DNA of 21,014 nt from a bacterium (GTDB lineage Bacteria; Patescibacteriota; Saccharimonadia; Saccharimonadales; Saccharimonadaceae): contig JAHKZT010000002.1 of NCBI GenBank assembly GCA_020626475.1, positions 1 through 21,014 of the forward strand, read 5' to 3'. The notes beneath the pieces were generated by a model, which was not told the origin of the DNA, made no database searches, and saw only the letters and a list, made by a program, of their open reading frames with translations. Shown piece after piece: positions 7,360 through 14,336 of the stretch. Both the position numbers and the translations under genes were made by a program. The number at the start of each line of letters is the position of its first letter. Position 1 is the first letter of the stretch.

Positions 7360-7389
7360 ATTATACCACATTTATTCAAAGCAGAACAA
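7360..7389 (-). promoter_or_regulatory. Promoter of the T-box/ileS transcript
   Basis: Consensus -10 TATAAT (7365-7360) is preceded by TGG, forming an extended -10. A weak -35 TTGTTC (7389-7384) is 18 bases away. The predicted start is near 7353, just before the T-box hairpins. No terminator separates it from the thioredoxin-like gene upstream, so readthrough from the ftsZ unit would also enter the T-box. Confidence 0.75.
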
Positions 7390-7407
7390 ACATTAGCACA
7401 ATTTTTT

Positions 7408-7680
7408 CTAACGATCCATCAAATAGTAATTGACGTCGTCAATGCGCGGCAAACTCGGGTTCATACCACGCCATTCCTGAACCAACTTCCCCTCATCGTC
7501 AAAAGCCAAAATCGTTGGATATTCTACAACATCATAAGAACGACAAATACTCTCGCCTTCTGGTGAATCCGGGCTAAAACTCTCCGGCTGTTTGCCAGTG
7601 CGATGTTCAAAATCGCGCAACCACTCAATTACCGTACGCGCATAATCCGTTTCTTCACGCCAAATCATTACCACCCGCAT
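7408..7680 (-). CDS. Thioredoxin-fold protein lacking the CXXC motif
   Basis: 90 residues, ATG start with AAAAAGGAG 7 bases upstream. The C-terminal half resembles the thioredoxin fold: YDVVEYPTILAFDDEGKLVQ has the cis-proline (Pro55) before two strands. The N-terminal strand MRVVMIW is followed by REETDYAR, where a thioredoxin would have its CXXC. No cysteine is present there; the only cysteine is Cys46. It therefore cannot act as an ordinary dithiol oxidoreductase and may be a binding or scaffold protein. It starts 4 bases after the nrdR stop, so it belongs to the ftsZ-nrdR unit. Ribonucleotide reductase regulation and thioredoxin-fold reductants are functionally linked, but a link here is only inference. 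A conserved hypothetical with a thioredoxin-like fold is the safe call. Confidence 0.75.
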   Translation of the reverse strand: MRVVMIWREETDYARTVIEWLRDFEHRTGKQPESFSPDSPEGESICRSYDVVEYPTILAFDDEGKLVQEWRGMNPSLPRIDDVNYYLMDR

Positions 7681-7684
7681 AAAA

Positions 7685-8158
7685 TTACTCCTTTTTTGCT
7701 GCTTTCTTTTTCATTCTTTCGCGCTGCTCTGCTATGCTTCGCTCGAGATCATCTAGAGATTTAAACTCTTTGAAGACACTCGCAAAACGCACATAGGCCA
7801 TTTCATTTGTATCGGCCAACACTTCCATAATTGTCTCGCCAATCAAGCTCGACTGCACCTCATCCTTGCCGACGTCATAGATTTTCTCTTCGACCGAGTC
7901 TACGACATTCTGCACATCAAGATCGCTATTGAAGTATTTACCGACCGAATTACGTACCGCGCTCATTAATTTGTCGCGATCAAAAGCCTCACGGGCACCA
8001 GAACGCTTGCGCACCATCATGCCCGGACGCTCAATTCTCTCATAAGTCGTAAAGCGATGCTTACCATCGAGCGACACACGTCGCCTACGAATCATCGTTC
8101 CGTCCGGAGACTCACGACTTTCAAGTACTTTACTTTCGCCAATTTTGAGATGGCTCAT
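7685..8158 (-). CDS. nrdR: NrdR-type regulator without zinc-ribbon cysteines
   Basis: 157 residues; ATG with AGGAGG 5 bases upstream, overlapping the ftsZ stop (gap 9 bases). NrdR binds NrdR boxes and represses ribonucleotide reductase genes according to ATP/dATP bound to its ATP-cone. Family landmarks are clear: VLESRESPDG, RRRR at 24-27, RFTTYERIE at 35-43, then an intact ATP-cone from about 49 (VRKRSGAREAFDRDKL) to about 140. The striking feature is that all four zinc-ribbon cysteines are gone. The usual CPxC at positions 3 and 6 is His3 and Ile6, and the second pair before RFTTYE is Ser29 and Gly32. There is no cysteine anywhere in the protein. DNA binding by the usual zinc ribbon is therefore doubtful; the N-terminal half may fold without metal or have a new role. 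Family assignment is firm, the regulatory function is not. Confidence 0.88.
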   Translation of the reverse strand: MSHLKIGESKVLESRESPDGTMIRRRRVSLDGKHRFTTYERIERPGMMVRKRSGAREAFDRDKLMSAVRNSVGKYFNSDLDVQNVVDSVEEKIYDVGKDEVQSSLIGETIMEVLADTNEMAYVRFASVFKEFKSLDDLERSIAEQRERMKKKAAKKE

Positions 8159-8167
8159 CCCGCCCTC

Positions 8168-9403
8168 CTAATCTTTATTCTTTTTGCGGCGCCTCAAGAT
8201 TGCTGGAATATCACTGTCATCATCATCGCTATCGTTGCGAATCTGATCCCACATATTAACATTGTCATTATTCGTAAAGACTGCCGATGCTGGAGTTTCT
8301 GGCTGAATCGGGGCAGCCGGCTCTTCGGCTGGCATGCTTTGAACTGGATCTGCTGCGGCCTGGCTTGGAGCAGAGACTGGCTCTACGCTACTACTAAGGT
8401 CGCTAACGTAAGTGTCCTGAAGAGCGCGTGGATCGTTGCCATAATATTGCGAATCGAAACCAGTTGCAACAACTGTGACAATAACTTCGTCTTCGAGCTC
8501 TGGACGAATTGCTGCGCCCCAGATGATATTTGCATCTGGACTGATACTTGCCGTAACAAGCTCCGCCGCTTCGTTGATTTCCTGCATAGATAGGTCATAA
8601 CCACCGATAACCGAGAGCAAAACGCCACGTGCACCATCGACGGATACTTCGATGAGCGGAGATTCGATAGCCTGCTGAGCAGCAATCGTTGCACGATTCT
8701 CACCAGATGCACGGCCAATACCCATGAGAGCAGAGCCCGCATCTTTCATAATGGTACGAACATCGGCAAAGTCCAAGTTGACCAAGCCATGCTCAGTAAT
8801 AAGTTCAGAAATACCCTGAACACCCTGGCGAAGTACATCATCAGCAATCTTAAATGCTTCGAGAATTGGAGTACGCTGATCAATCGTTTGGAGGAGACGA
8901 TCGTTAGGAATCGTAATCAATGCGTCAACATTGCGAGCTAGACGCTCAATACCCCAGTTAGCGTTAGCTGCACGCTTCTGACCTTCAAAAGAAAATGGCT
9001 TCGTAACAACACCAACCGTAAGGATGTCTTGTTTGCGAGCTTCCTCAGCAACAATGTAGCCAGCACCAGAGCCAGTACCACCACCAGCACCAAGCGTAAT
9101 AAATGCCATATCAGCACCAGTCAAAGCGTTCTTAATTTCTTCGCGGCTCTCATCAGCGGCCTTTTCACCTACGGTAGGGTCTGCACCTGCACCAAGACCA
9201 TTTGTCGTATCATGACCAAGATGAACCTTAATGTCGGCCTTGGAATTATGCAAAGCTTGCGCATCGGTATTCATCGCGACGAATTCGACACCAGAAAGGC
9301 CCGCTTCACGCATGCGATTAACGGCAGAACCGCCGGCACCACCAACGCCAATTACTTTGATACTAGCTGTACTCTCCACCTCGCTCGGTTTTACTTCGGG
9401 CAT
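8168..9403 (-). CDS. ftsZ: Cell division GTPase FtsZ
   Basis: Tubulin-like GTPase that forms the Z ring at midcell; 411 residues. The start is ATG at 9403, preceded by GGAGGAG; a longer reading from 9424 adds seven residues but lacks this ribosome binding site. The N-terminal GTPase domain has IGVGGAGG (18-25) and the tubulin signature GGGTGSG (107-113). The T7 synergy loop NLDFADVRTIM (209-219) completes the neighbouring GTP site. A Pro/Ala/Glu-rich linker follows from about 325. The C-terminal peptide DIPAILRRR (398-406) matches the conserved tail that binds FtsA. It lies 77 bases after ftsA and directly before nrdR. A possible internal promoter precedes it. Confidence 0.98.
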   Translation of the reverse strand: MPEVKPSEVESTASIKVIGVGGAGGSAVNRMREAGLSGVEFVAMNTDAQALHNSKADIKVHLGHDTTNGLGAGADPTVGEKAADESREEIKNALTGADMAFITLGAGGGTGSGAGYIVAEEARKQDILTVGVVTKPFSFEGQKRAANANWGIERLARNVDALITIPNDRLLQTIDQRTPILEAFKIADDVLRQGVQGISELITEHGLVNLDFADVRTIMKDAGSALMGIGRASGENRATIAAQQAIESPLIEVSVDGARGVLLSVIGGYDLSMQEINEAAELVTASISPDANIIWGAAIRPELEDEVIVTVVATGFDSQYYGNDPRALQDTYVSDLSSSVEPVSAPSQAAADPVQSMPAEEPAAPIQPETPASAVFTNNDNVNMWDQIRNDSDDDDSDIPAILRRRKKNKD

Positions 9404-9438
9404 ATTGCTCCTCCACATTTTCAAAAATTCTTAATTAG

Positions 9439-9468
9439 ATGATAACATCTAAAAATCTTTTTTGTAAA
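9439..9468 (-). promoter_or_regulatory. Possible internal promoter before ftsZ
   Basis: On the minus strand TTTACA (9468-9463), an 18-base spacer and TATCAT (9444-9439). It would allow ftsZ to be expressed more than ftsA. A small AGATG/CATCT hairpin overlaps the -10 region but lacks a T run. Moderate support only. Confidence 0.4.
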
Positions 9469-9480
9469 GTTTTGCACAAA

Positions 9481-10719
9481 TTATTTGAACAATTTGAAGA
9501 TTCTGGAAAAGAAGCTACCTTCTTTTTGCTTCTTCTGCTTCTTTGGAGCTTTTTTATCTCTGTTATCAAAGTTATCAATATTTGCTCGTTCATTATCGCC
9601 AAGCATCAAACCAATTGCAGCCGCGTACTCAGGCTTCAAAATATCTTCACTTACACCGATAATTCCGCTCGGTTTTGCGATGCGGGCTGCAAGCTCAACA
9701 TGCTTACGGACAAATTGCTCAATATTACGAAGCTTCGCGCCACCGCCGCAAAGAACTAAGCCCTCTGGAAGTCTGCGATCATAACCTGCAATTGTAAGCA
9801 TTTTACGAACACCATCGAAAATTTCTTCAAGACGCGCCTCAACAACCTCTTCAACATCCTCGCGCTTAAAGCGAAACTCCTCACGGCCACGCTTCACGAC
9901 AATATCTCTGTCATTGTTCTCTTTCGTAGCAGATACGAAGCGAATCTTGATTTCTTCTGCAACATCAGGAATTGTAGCAAGTACCGTAGCTAAATCTTTG
10001 GTAATATCATTACTACCAATCGGAATTACGCCCACAAACTGAAGCTCGCCTTCATCGAAGATTGCGATACTCGTTGTAGCGCCACCCATATCTACGATGC
10101 CGACACCATTCTCGCGCTGTGCGCTATTCGTTACTGCGCGCGCAGCAGCAACTACAGTCGGCTCAAATGGGCCATGCGGCTCCAACTGAGCACTTTCACA
10201 TACTTTACGTAGATTTTCGCAATCTGGCATTAAGGCAGAAACAACATTCGCACGAAGCTCCAAACGAGCACCATGCATGCCTAATGGCTCACGAATACCA
10301 CCCTGACCATCAAGAATATATTCATACGGGACAAGCGCTAAAGTCTCGCGATTCGCCGGAACCTTACCAGCAATGGCCGTATCAGCGATACGAACAATAT
10401 CATCTTCATTAATCTCATGCTCAGCAACACCGACCGCAATCATGCCATCGATCTTTACGCTGCCGATATGAGCACCATTAATGCCAACATTAGCAGAGTC
10501 GACTTTTACGCCGCTCATGCCTTCTACCTTAGCAAGGCACTCATCAATTGCCTTTGCTGGCGGAATTAGTTCTTTTACTACGCCACGACGCATACCCTCT
10601 GTCGGAATTTCGCCATAGCCAATAACAGAGATCTCTTCTCCTTTAACAGTACCTAAAACTGTTCGCACAAAATTCGTGCCAACATCAATTCCCACCGCAA
10701 AACGCGCTTTTTCTTCCAT
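9481..10719 (-). CDS. ftsA: Cell division protein FtsA
   Basis: Actin-like ATPase that tethers FtsZ filaments to the membrane and recruits later division proteins; 412 residues, normal for the family. Phosphate-binding loops of the actin fold are visible: VGIDVGTNFVRT (about 9-20), GIVDMGGATTSIAIF (about 217-231) and LVLCGGGAKL near 330. The last 11 residues, SFFSRIFKLFK, form the typical amphipathic membrane-targeting helix after a Lys-rich linker. The gene lies just before ftsZ, as in many bacteria. No Shine-Dalgarno sequence precedes the ATG. Instead an extended -10 promoter lies 6 bases upstream, so the mRNA may be leaderless. Confidence 0.97.
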   Translation of the reverse strand: MEEKARFAVGIDVGTNFVRTVLGTVKGEEISVIGYGEIPTEGMRRGVVKELIPPAKAIDECLAKVEGMSGVKVDSANVGINGAHIGSVKIDGMIAVGVAEHEINEDDIVRIADTAIAGKVPANRETLALVPYEYILDGQGGIREPLGMHGARLELRANVVSALMPDCENLRKVCESAQLEPHGPFEPTVVAAARAVTNSAQRENGVGIVDMGGATTSIAIFDEGELQFVGVIPIGSNDITKDLATVLATIPDVAEEIKIRFVSATKENNDRDIVVKRGREEFRFKREDVEEVVEARLEEIFDGVRKMLTIAGYDRRLPEGLVLCGGGAKLRNIEQFVRKHVELAARIAKPSGIIGVSEDILKPEYAAAIGLMLGDNERANIDNFDNRDKKAPKKQKKQKEGSFFSRIFKLFK

Positions 10720-10725
10720 AAGATT

Positions 10726-10751
10726 ATTGTAGCATACAAGCTTATGCTTGT
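10726..10751 (-). promoter_or_regulatory. Extended -10 promoter of ftsA with overlapping palindrome
   Basis: On the minus strand TGC-TACAAT (10734-10726) is an extended -10, and the predicted start falls at the A of the ftsA ATG. No good -35 is present. A perfect inverted repeat ACAAGC-ATAA-GCTTGT (10751-10736) covers the -35 region and the map stop codon. It could be an operator; with no T run after it, it is not a standard terminator. Confidence 0.6.
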
Positions 10752-11491
10752 GTTAAAATTTCATATCCGTCGTCAGTAACAAGAATCGTATGTTCAAAAT
10801 GGCAACCCAAAGAGCCATCGCGAAGACATACCGTCCAGCCATCGTCATCATCTTCAACGACGATCGTATCCGGCTTACCCAAGCTAGACATCGGCTCAAT
10901 ACAAATCGTATCGCCAGTATGGAGCGTAATACCCTGGCCCTTTTTACCATAGTTTGGCACCTCTGGTGGCATATGCATGCTCGTACCAATACCGTGACCG
11001 ACATAGTTGCGAATTACGCCAAGCTTGCCCTTCTCAAGCGTCTTCTGAACCGCTGCGCCAATATCACCAAGCTTTGCGCCGTCACGCACCTGCTCAATAC
11101 CTTCATAAAGCGAAGATTCCGTAAAGCTCAAAAGGTGCTTCTGCGCTGCTGTCGGTTTATTACCAACAATCATCGTAAAAGCAGAATCGACATAATAGCC
11201 TTTATATTTAATTACAAGATCATAGCTAACCTTATCGCCTTCTTCGAGCGGAATATCTTTTGGTGTACCGTGTATTAATTCATCGTTCACGGAAATACAA
11301 ATCGAACCCGGAAAGCTTACTTCCGGCTCATAATACGCCACAGTTGCACCAGCAGCCAAGATCTGTTGCTCTACCCATTTATCAATTTCTTTGCCAGTCA
11401 AACCCGGCTTCGTATATTCTTTCAAATCTGCAAAAATCTGGGCCATAATTTTGCCGCCCTCGCGCATTGCAGAAACTTTTTTCTCATCCAT
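10742..11491 (-). CDS. map: Methionine aminopeptidase, type I
   Basis: Removes the initiator Met from new proteins after deformylation; two-metal pita-bread hydrolase, 249 residues. The metal ligands are all present: Asp91, Asp102, His166 (in YVGHGIGTSMH), Glu199 (in CIEPM) and Glu233 (in HFEHTILVT). His75 in ELIHGTP matches the conserved substrate-site histidine. It lacks the N-terminal SH3/zinc extension of longer forms. It starts 3 bases after the adk stop, the adk-map pairing seen in many ribosomal operons. It has no clear Shine-Dalgarno sequence. A TACAAT box 7 bases before the ATG could give a leaderless transcript; otherwise translation is coupled to adk. It acts in the same pathway as def and fmt in this window. 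Confidence 0.97.
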   Translation of the reverse strand: MDEKKVSAMREGGKIMAQIFADLKEYTKPGLTGKEIDKWVEQQILAAGATVAYYEPEVSFPGSICISVNDELIHGTPKDIPLEEGDKVSYDLVIKYKGYYVDSAFTMIVGNKPTAAQKHLLSFTESSLYEGIEQVRDGAKLGDIGAAVQKTLEKGKLGVIRNYVGHGIGTSMHMPPEVPNYGKKGQGITLHTGDTICIEPMSSLGKPDTIVVEDDDDGWTVCLRDGSLGCHFEHTILVTDDGYEILTQA

Positions 11492-11494
11492 ATA

Positions 11495-12037
11495 TTATAT
11501 TGTACCCCATTTAGCTAATACTGCCTCGATGCGCTCGGTAATTTGCTCAATCTCACCAACACCGTCAATCTCTTCAAACTTCAAACCCTTCTTTTCGAGT
11601 ATTTCGCGCATCGTAGAAATTGTTTGCTCAAATATACCCCAACGTTTTTCGATTGCATCTTTTTTATCGTCCACGCGGCCACGCGCCTCGAGACGCTTCC
11701 ATAGTTCTTCTTTTGGCACGTTCAAAATAATTGCACCATCAACATTTTCTAGATCATCATGCGCAACGAGCCATTCTGCTTGCCAGACGTCACGCGGGTA
11801 GCCGTCCAAAATCGCGTCCTGCCCCGCATATTCAGCCTCTTTAATCGCGTCGTGCATCATATTGACGACGAAGTTATCATCGACTAATCCACCCTCTTTC
11901 ATTGTTCTTTCTAGTACAGGATTCTTTTTGTCGCGCAAAAGCTGGCCGACCGACAGCCAACGCCAATTATACTTTTCCGCTAAACGTTGCCCCTGCAAGC
12001 TCTTGCCGCTCCCCGCTGGGCCAAATAGAATAAACAT
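11495..12037 (-). CDS. adk: Adenylate kinase, short-LID form
   Basis: Converts ATP + AMP to 2 ADP; 180 residues. ATG at 12037 is preceded by AAGGAGG, so the reading from 12064, which adds MRKIKKGGK, is rejected: those codons are the ribosome binding site itself. The P-loop GPAGSGKS is at 6-13, the NMP-binding region at about 30-60, and LDGYPR at 77-82. Instead of a zinc-binding LID there is a short link around ARGRVDDKK (118-126), so this is a short-type kinase. The assignment as adk rather than another NMP kinase rests on the general pattern and on the neighbouring map gene. It lies downstream of the rpsU terminator with only about 25 bases between, so it may depend on readthrough. Confidence 0.88.
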   Translation of the reverse strand: MFILFGPAGSGKSLQGQRLAEKYNWRWLSVGQLLRDKKNPVLERTMKEGGLVDDNFVVNMMHDAIKEAEYAGQDAILDGYPRDVWQAEWLVAHDDLENVDGAIILNVPKEELWKRLEARGRVDDKKDAIEKRWGIFEQTISTMREILEKKGLKFEEIDGVGEIEQITERIEAVLAKWGTI

Positions 12038-12062
12038 TTTACCTCCTTTTTTTATTTTCCTC

Positions 12063-12089
12063 AAAAATACCCCGCTATCTGGGGGTATT
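12063..12089 (-). terminator. Intrinsic terminator/attenuator between rpsU and adk
   Basis: On the minus strand AATACCCC (12089-12082) pairs with GGGGTATT (12073-12066) over 8 bp, followed by a short T run. No clear promoter lies between it and adk, so partial readthrough may set the level of the adk-map transcript. Confidence 0.75.
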
Positions 12090-12091
12090 CT

Positions 12092-12310
12092 TTATTTAAG
12101 GCCTAACTTCATGCGTTCGGCTTTTTCGGCTTTGCGCTTGTCGCGAAGAATCGCCTTCTGGCGACGCTCACGCTTGGAAATAGGCTTCGAGAAACGAAGA
12201 CTTTCCTTCGCAGTAGCCATCACGCCACTCTGAAGAACCTTGCGATTGAAGCGACGAATAATATTCTCGTTAGCTTCGTTCTGGTCTTTTCTAGTTACTT
12301 TGATTGCCAT
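12092..12310 (-). CDS. rpsU: Small ribosomal subunit protein bS21
   Basis: 72 residues, very basic, of the expected length. bS21 sits near the 16S rRNA 3' end on the 30S platform and helps initiation. Family-like features: ENIIRRFNRKVLQSGV near the N terminus, then FSKPISKRERRQKAILRDKRKA as a long basic helix. It lacks an evident Shine-Dalgarno sequence and has its promoter inside the 3' end of recJ, giving a predicted leader of only about 4 bases. It is followed at once by a terminator. Confidence 0.93.
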   Translation of the reverse strand: MAIKVTRKDQNEANENIIRRFNRKVLQSGVMATAKESLRFSKPISKRERRQKAILRDKRKAEKAERMKLGLK

Positions 12311-12320
12311 ACTGCGCTTT

Positions 12321-12349
12321 ATTTTATCATAAGTTCTCGATTACTTCAA
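12321..12349 (-). promoter_or_regulatory. rpsU promoter inside recJ
   Basis: On the minus strand TTGAAG (12349-12344), a 17-base spacer, and TAAAAT (12326-12321) preceded by TGA, an extended -10 that uses the recJ stop codon. The predicted start near 12314 is only 4 bases before the rpsU ATG. Confidence 0.7.
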
Positions 12350-13937
12350 GAGAAATTATCATACCCTCAATTTTTACATTTCCACCCCACTCGTTTTTCG
12401 ATAATGTAAATTGTACTTTCACAATATCGCCAGTTTTTACTGATAATTGTTCTTCGGGAGCGTAAAACGACATCATACGGACGTCTTTTTTGTCATCAGA
12501 TACACTGATTGATAAATGTTTTTCTTTTAAGATACGCTTCGCACTTACGCGCCCCGTGTATTCAAATACCGGCTCTTCATTTCCAGGGCCAAAAGGCTCA
12601 AGCAGACAAACTTCATCATATAGCTCAACAGATAACTCACTCAAGTCTTTTAATATAACATCGCTTTTTACGCGCAAATACTTTTCCTGATCCTTAAGAT
12701 TCAGTGATAAATAATACTCTACAATATGCTTTTTGAATTTCTCAAAATCGCTGCCCTTAATACTCAAACCGCAGGCCCCCGCATGCCCACCACCAGATAG
12801 CAATAGCCCTTTCGGACAACTCTGCAGAGCTTCCGCTAGCGAGAAATCTCCGAAGCTACGCCCTGAACCCTTTAGCGACCCATCGTCTAACTCCGTCAAA
12901 GCAAAAGTCGGACGTTTATATATTTCCGTCAAACGTCCAGCAACGATACCAACAATCCCCTCATGCCACTTACCACGCACGACTAGCACTGGTTCATCGC
13001 CCAATTCACCAACCTCTTTTACAGCCCTATCTTGCGCCTCGCGACGCTCCTTGTTTAAATCGTCAAGTTCCGTCGCTAAACGAAGCGCCTCCGCACGCGA
13101 ATCAGATAGCATTAGATCGAGTGCTAAATCCGCCGTTTTCATTCGGCCGGCCGCATTAATGCGCGGCCCTAGCTGAAAACCGATTGCATGCGTATCAACC
13201 TGGTCTAACTTGCACTTCGCTAGCTTTGCCAACTCCTGTATGCCACGCCTTCGCGTCTTGCCAAGCACAATCATCCCATAATAAACCATGATTCGATTCT
13301 CTTCGCGCAGCTCCATCGAATCACAAACCGTACCAATCGCAACCATATCTAGTAGCCATTTCTCTTGGCCATCACACTCACCGCCATTTTTGCGCGCATT
13401 CAACGCTCTCGCCAAAGTAAAAGCTACGCCGACACCCGCCATGTTTAAGCCGTATTTTTCGCCGCGACGCTTCGGATTAACCACTGCCACGGCAGTTTTA
13501 GGCACTGTCGGAATTTCATGGTGGTCCGTCACGATCGTATCAATGCCCTGCGTTTTTAGCTCTACAATCACGTCTTCGGAACCACTGCCGCAGTCTACCG
13601 TAATTACTAAGCCCGCACCCCGATTAATGATCTCTGGAATAGCCGGTCTATTCAAACCATAACCGTCCTTAAAGCGGTTCGGCAACATAATATCTACTTG
13701 TTCGCAACCAAAATTTACCAAAGCATCTCGACAAACTGTGCTACTAGTCACACCATCCGCATCGTAGTCGCCATAGATAATAATTTTCTCTTTCCTATCT
13801 CGCGCCTTCTCAATTCTATCTACCGCCTTTGTCATTCCAAGCATCAAAAACGGATCAAACAAATCAGTATATTTCGGATGCAAAAAAGATTCGTCTAGCC
13901 CACGATCGGCCAGCAACTGTTTAAAAATCCGCGTCAT
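12327..13937 (-). CDS. recJ: Single-stranded-DNA-specific exonuclease RecJ
   Basis: 5'-to-3' ssDNA exonuclease of the DHH phosphoesterase family, used in recombination and repair; 536 residues. Catalytic motifs are complete: IYGDYDADGVTSS (54-66), VDCGS (114-118), TDHHEIP (137-143) and IGTVCDSMEL (201-210). LGPRINAAGRM is at 256-266. The DHHA1 domain has GSGRS (357-361) and GGGHAGACG (382-390). The C-terminal about 100 residues (from about EPVFEYTGRV) look like the OB-fold. It overlaps the upstream winged-helix gene by 4 bases (ATGA), so translation is probably coupled; no strong ribosome binding site is present. It stops with TGA. Confidence 0.97.
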   Translation of the reverse strand: MTRIFKQLLADRGLDESFLHPKYTDLFDPFLMLGMTKAVDRIEKARDRKEKIIIYGDYDADGVTSSTVCRDALVNFGCEQVDIMLPNRFKDGYGLNRPAIPEIINRGAGLVITVDCGSGSEDVIVELKTQGIDTIVTDHHEIPTVPKTAVAVVNPKRRGEKYGLNMAGVGVAFTLARALNARKNGGECDGQEKWLLDMVAIGTVCDSMELREENRIMVYYGMIVLGKTRRRGIQELAKLAKCKLDQVDTHAIGFQLGPRINAAGRMKTADLALDLMLSDSRAEALRLATELDDLNKERREAQDRAVKEVGELGDEPVLVVRGKWHEGIVGIVAGRLTEIYKRPTFALTELDDGSLKGSGRSFGDFSLAEALQSCPKGLLLSGGGHAGACGLSIKGSDFEKFKKHIVEYYLSLNLKDQEKYLRVKSDVILKDLSELSVELYDEVCLLEPFGPGNEEPVFEYTGRVSAKRILKEKHLSISVSDDKKDVRMMSFYAPEEQLSVKTGDIVKVQFTLSKNEWGGNVKIEGMIISLEVIENL

Positions 13938-14236
13938 CCAATAATCTTGCTTGGAGTCTTTTTAGCGTCTTCAGCCTGCTGGCTTTTAATAACAATACTC
14001 TGTAGCTCTTTTAAGATTGGGAACTGTTTATTCGTCTGATAAATGCTAGTATTTCCCTTTTTCGTAGCAACCAAAAAGCCGCCCTTCGTCATTCTCCGTA
14101 GCTCACGCTGGATATTACCCGGATCTTCTTTGATAAGCTTCGACAAGCCACGGACATGGGTCTTAAAATCTGGATATTTCGCAAAAACAACGATAATCTT
14201 ACGCCGCACCCGACTCGTCACGAAAACGTCTAACAT
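13934..14236 (-). CDS. Winged helix-turn-helix DNA-binding protein
   Basis: 100 residues, ATG with AAAGGAGG 3 bases upstream. Most of it is one winged-helix domain: helix 1 VRRKIIVVFAKYP, a helix-turn-helix around VRGLSKLIKEDPGNIQRELRRM, and the wing GGFLVATKKGNTSIYQTN, then a helix FPILKELQSIVIKS. The layout resembles small ArsR/MarR-like regulators. It has no cysteine and no added ligand domain. It is the first gene of a two-gene unit with recJ and faces priA across a short shared promoter region. It may regulate both itself and priA, but this is inference from position. Confidence 0.8.
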   Translation of the reverse strand: MLDVFVTSRVRRKIIVVFAKYPDFKTHVRGLSKLIKEDPGNIQRELRRMTKGGFLVATKKGNTSIYQTNKQFPILKELQSIVIKSQQAEDAKKTPSKIIG

Positions 14237-14259
14237 TTACCTCCTTTGTACTGCTTTCT

Positions 14260-14288
14260 ATTTTAAGTAATGGTTGTAAAAAACACAA
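14260..14288 (-). promoter_or_regulatory. Promoter of the winged-helix/recJ unit
   Basis: On the minus strand TTGTGT (14288-14283), a 17-base spacer and TAAAAT (14265-14260). The predicted start is near 14253, leaving a leader of about 17 bases that contains the AAAGGAGG site. Confidence 0.6.
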
Positions 14289-14290
14289 CA

Positions 14291-14330
14291 TTGACTTTTG
14301 CAAAATATATACCACAATTTCAGGTATACT
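14291..14330 (+). promoter_or_regulatory. Promoter region of priA
   Basis: TATACT (14325-14330) lies 6 bases before the priA ATG, which would place the transcript start at the ATG itself. Alternatively TTGACT (14291-14296) with CACAAT 16 bases further would give a leader of about 12 bases. The region is divergent from the winged-helix promoter. Confidence 0.5.
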
Positions 14331-14336
14331 TATCTT

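Noticed and set aside
9435-9460. AGATG/CATCT hairpin between ftsA and ftsZ as a terminator.
   Set aside because: The stem is only 5 A/T-rich base pairs and is not followed by a T run.
11494-11510. NrdR-box-like A/T-rich sequence before map.
   Set aside because: Only a loose match to the NrdR box and no paired second box; more simply explained as the end of adk and a -10-like element.
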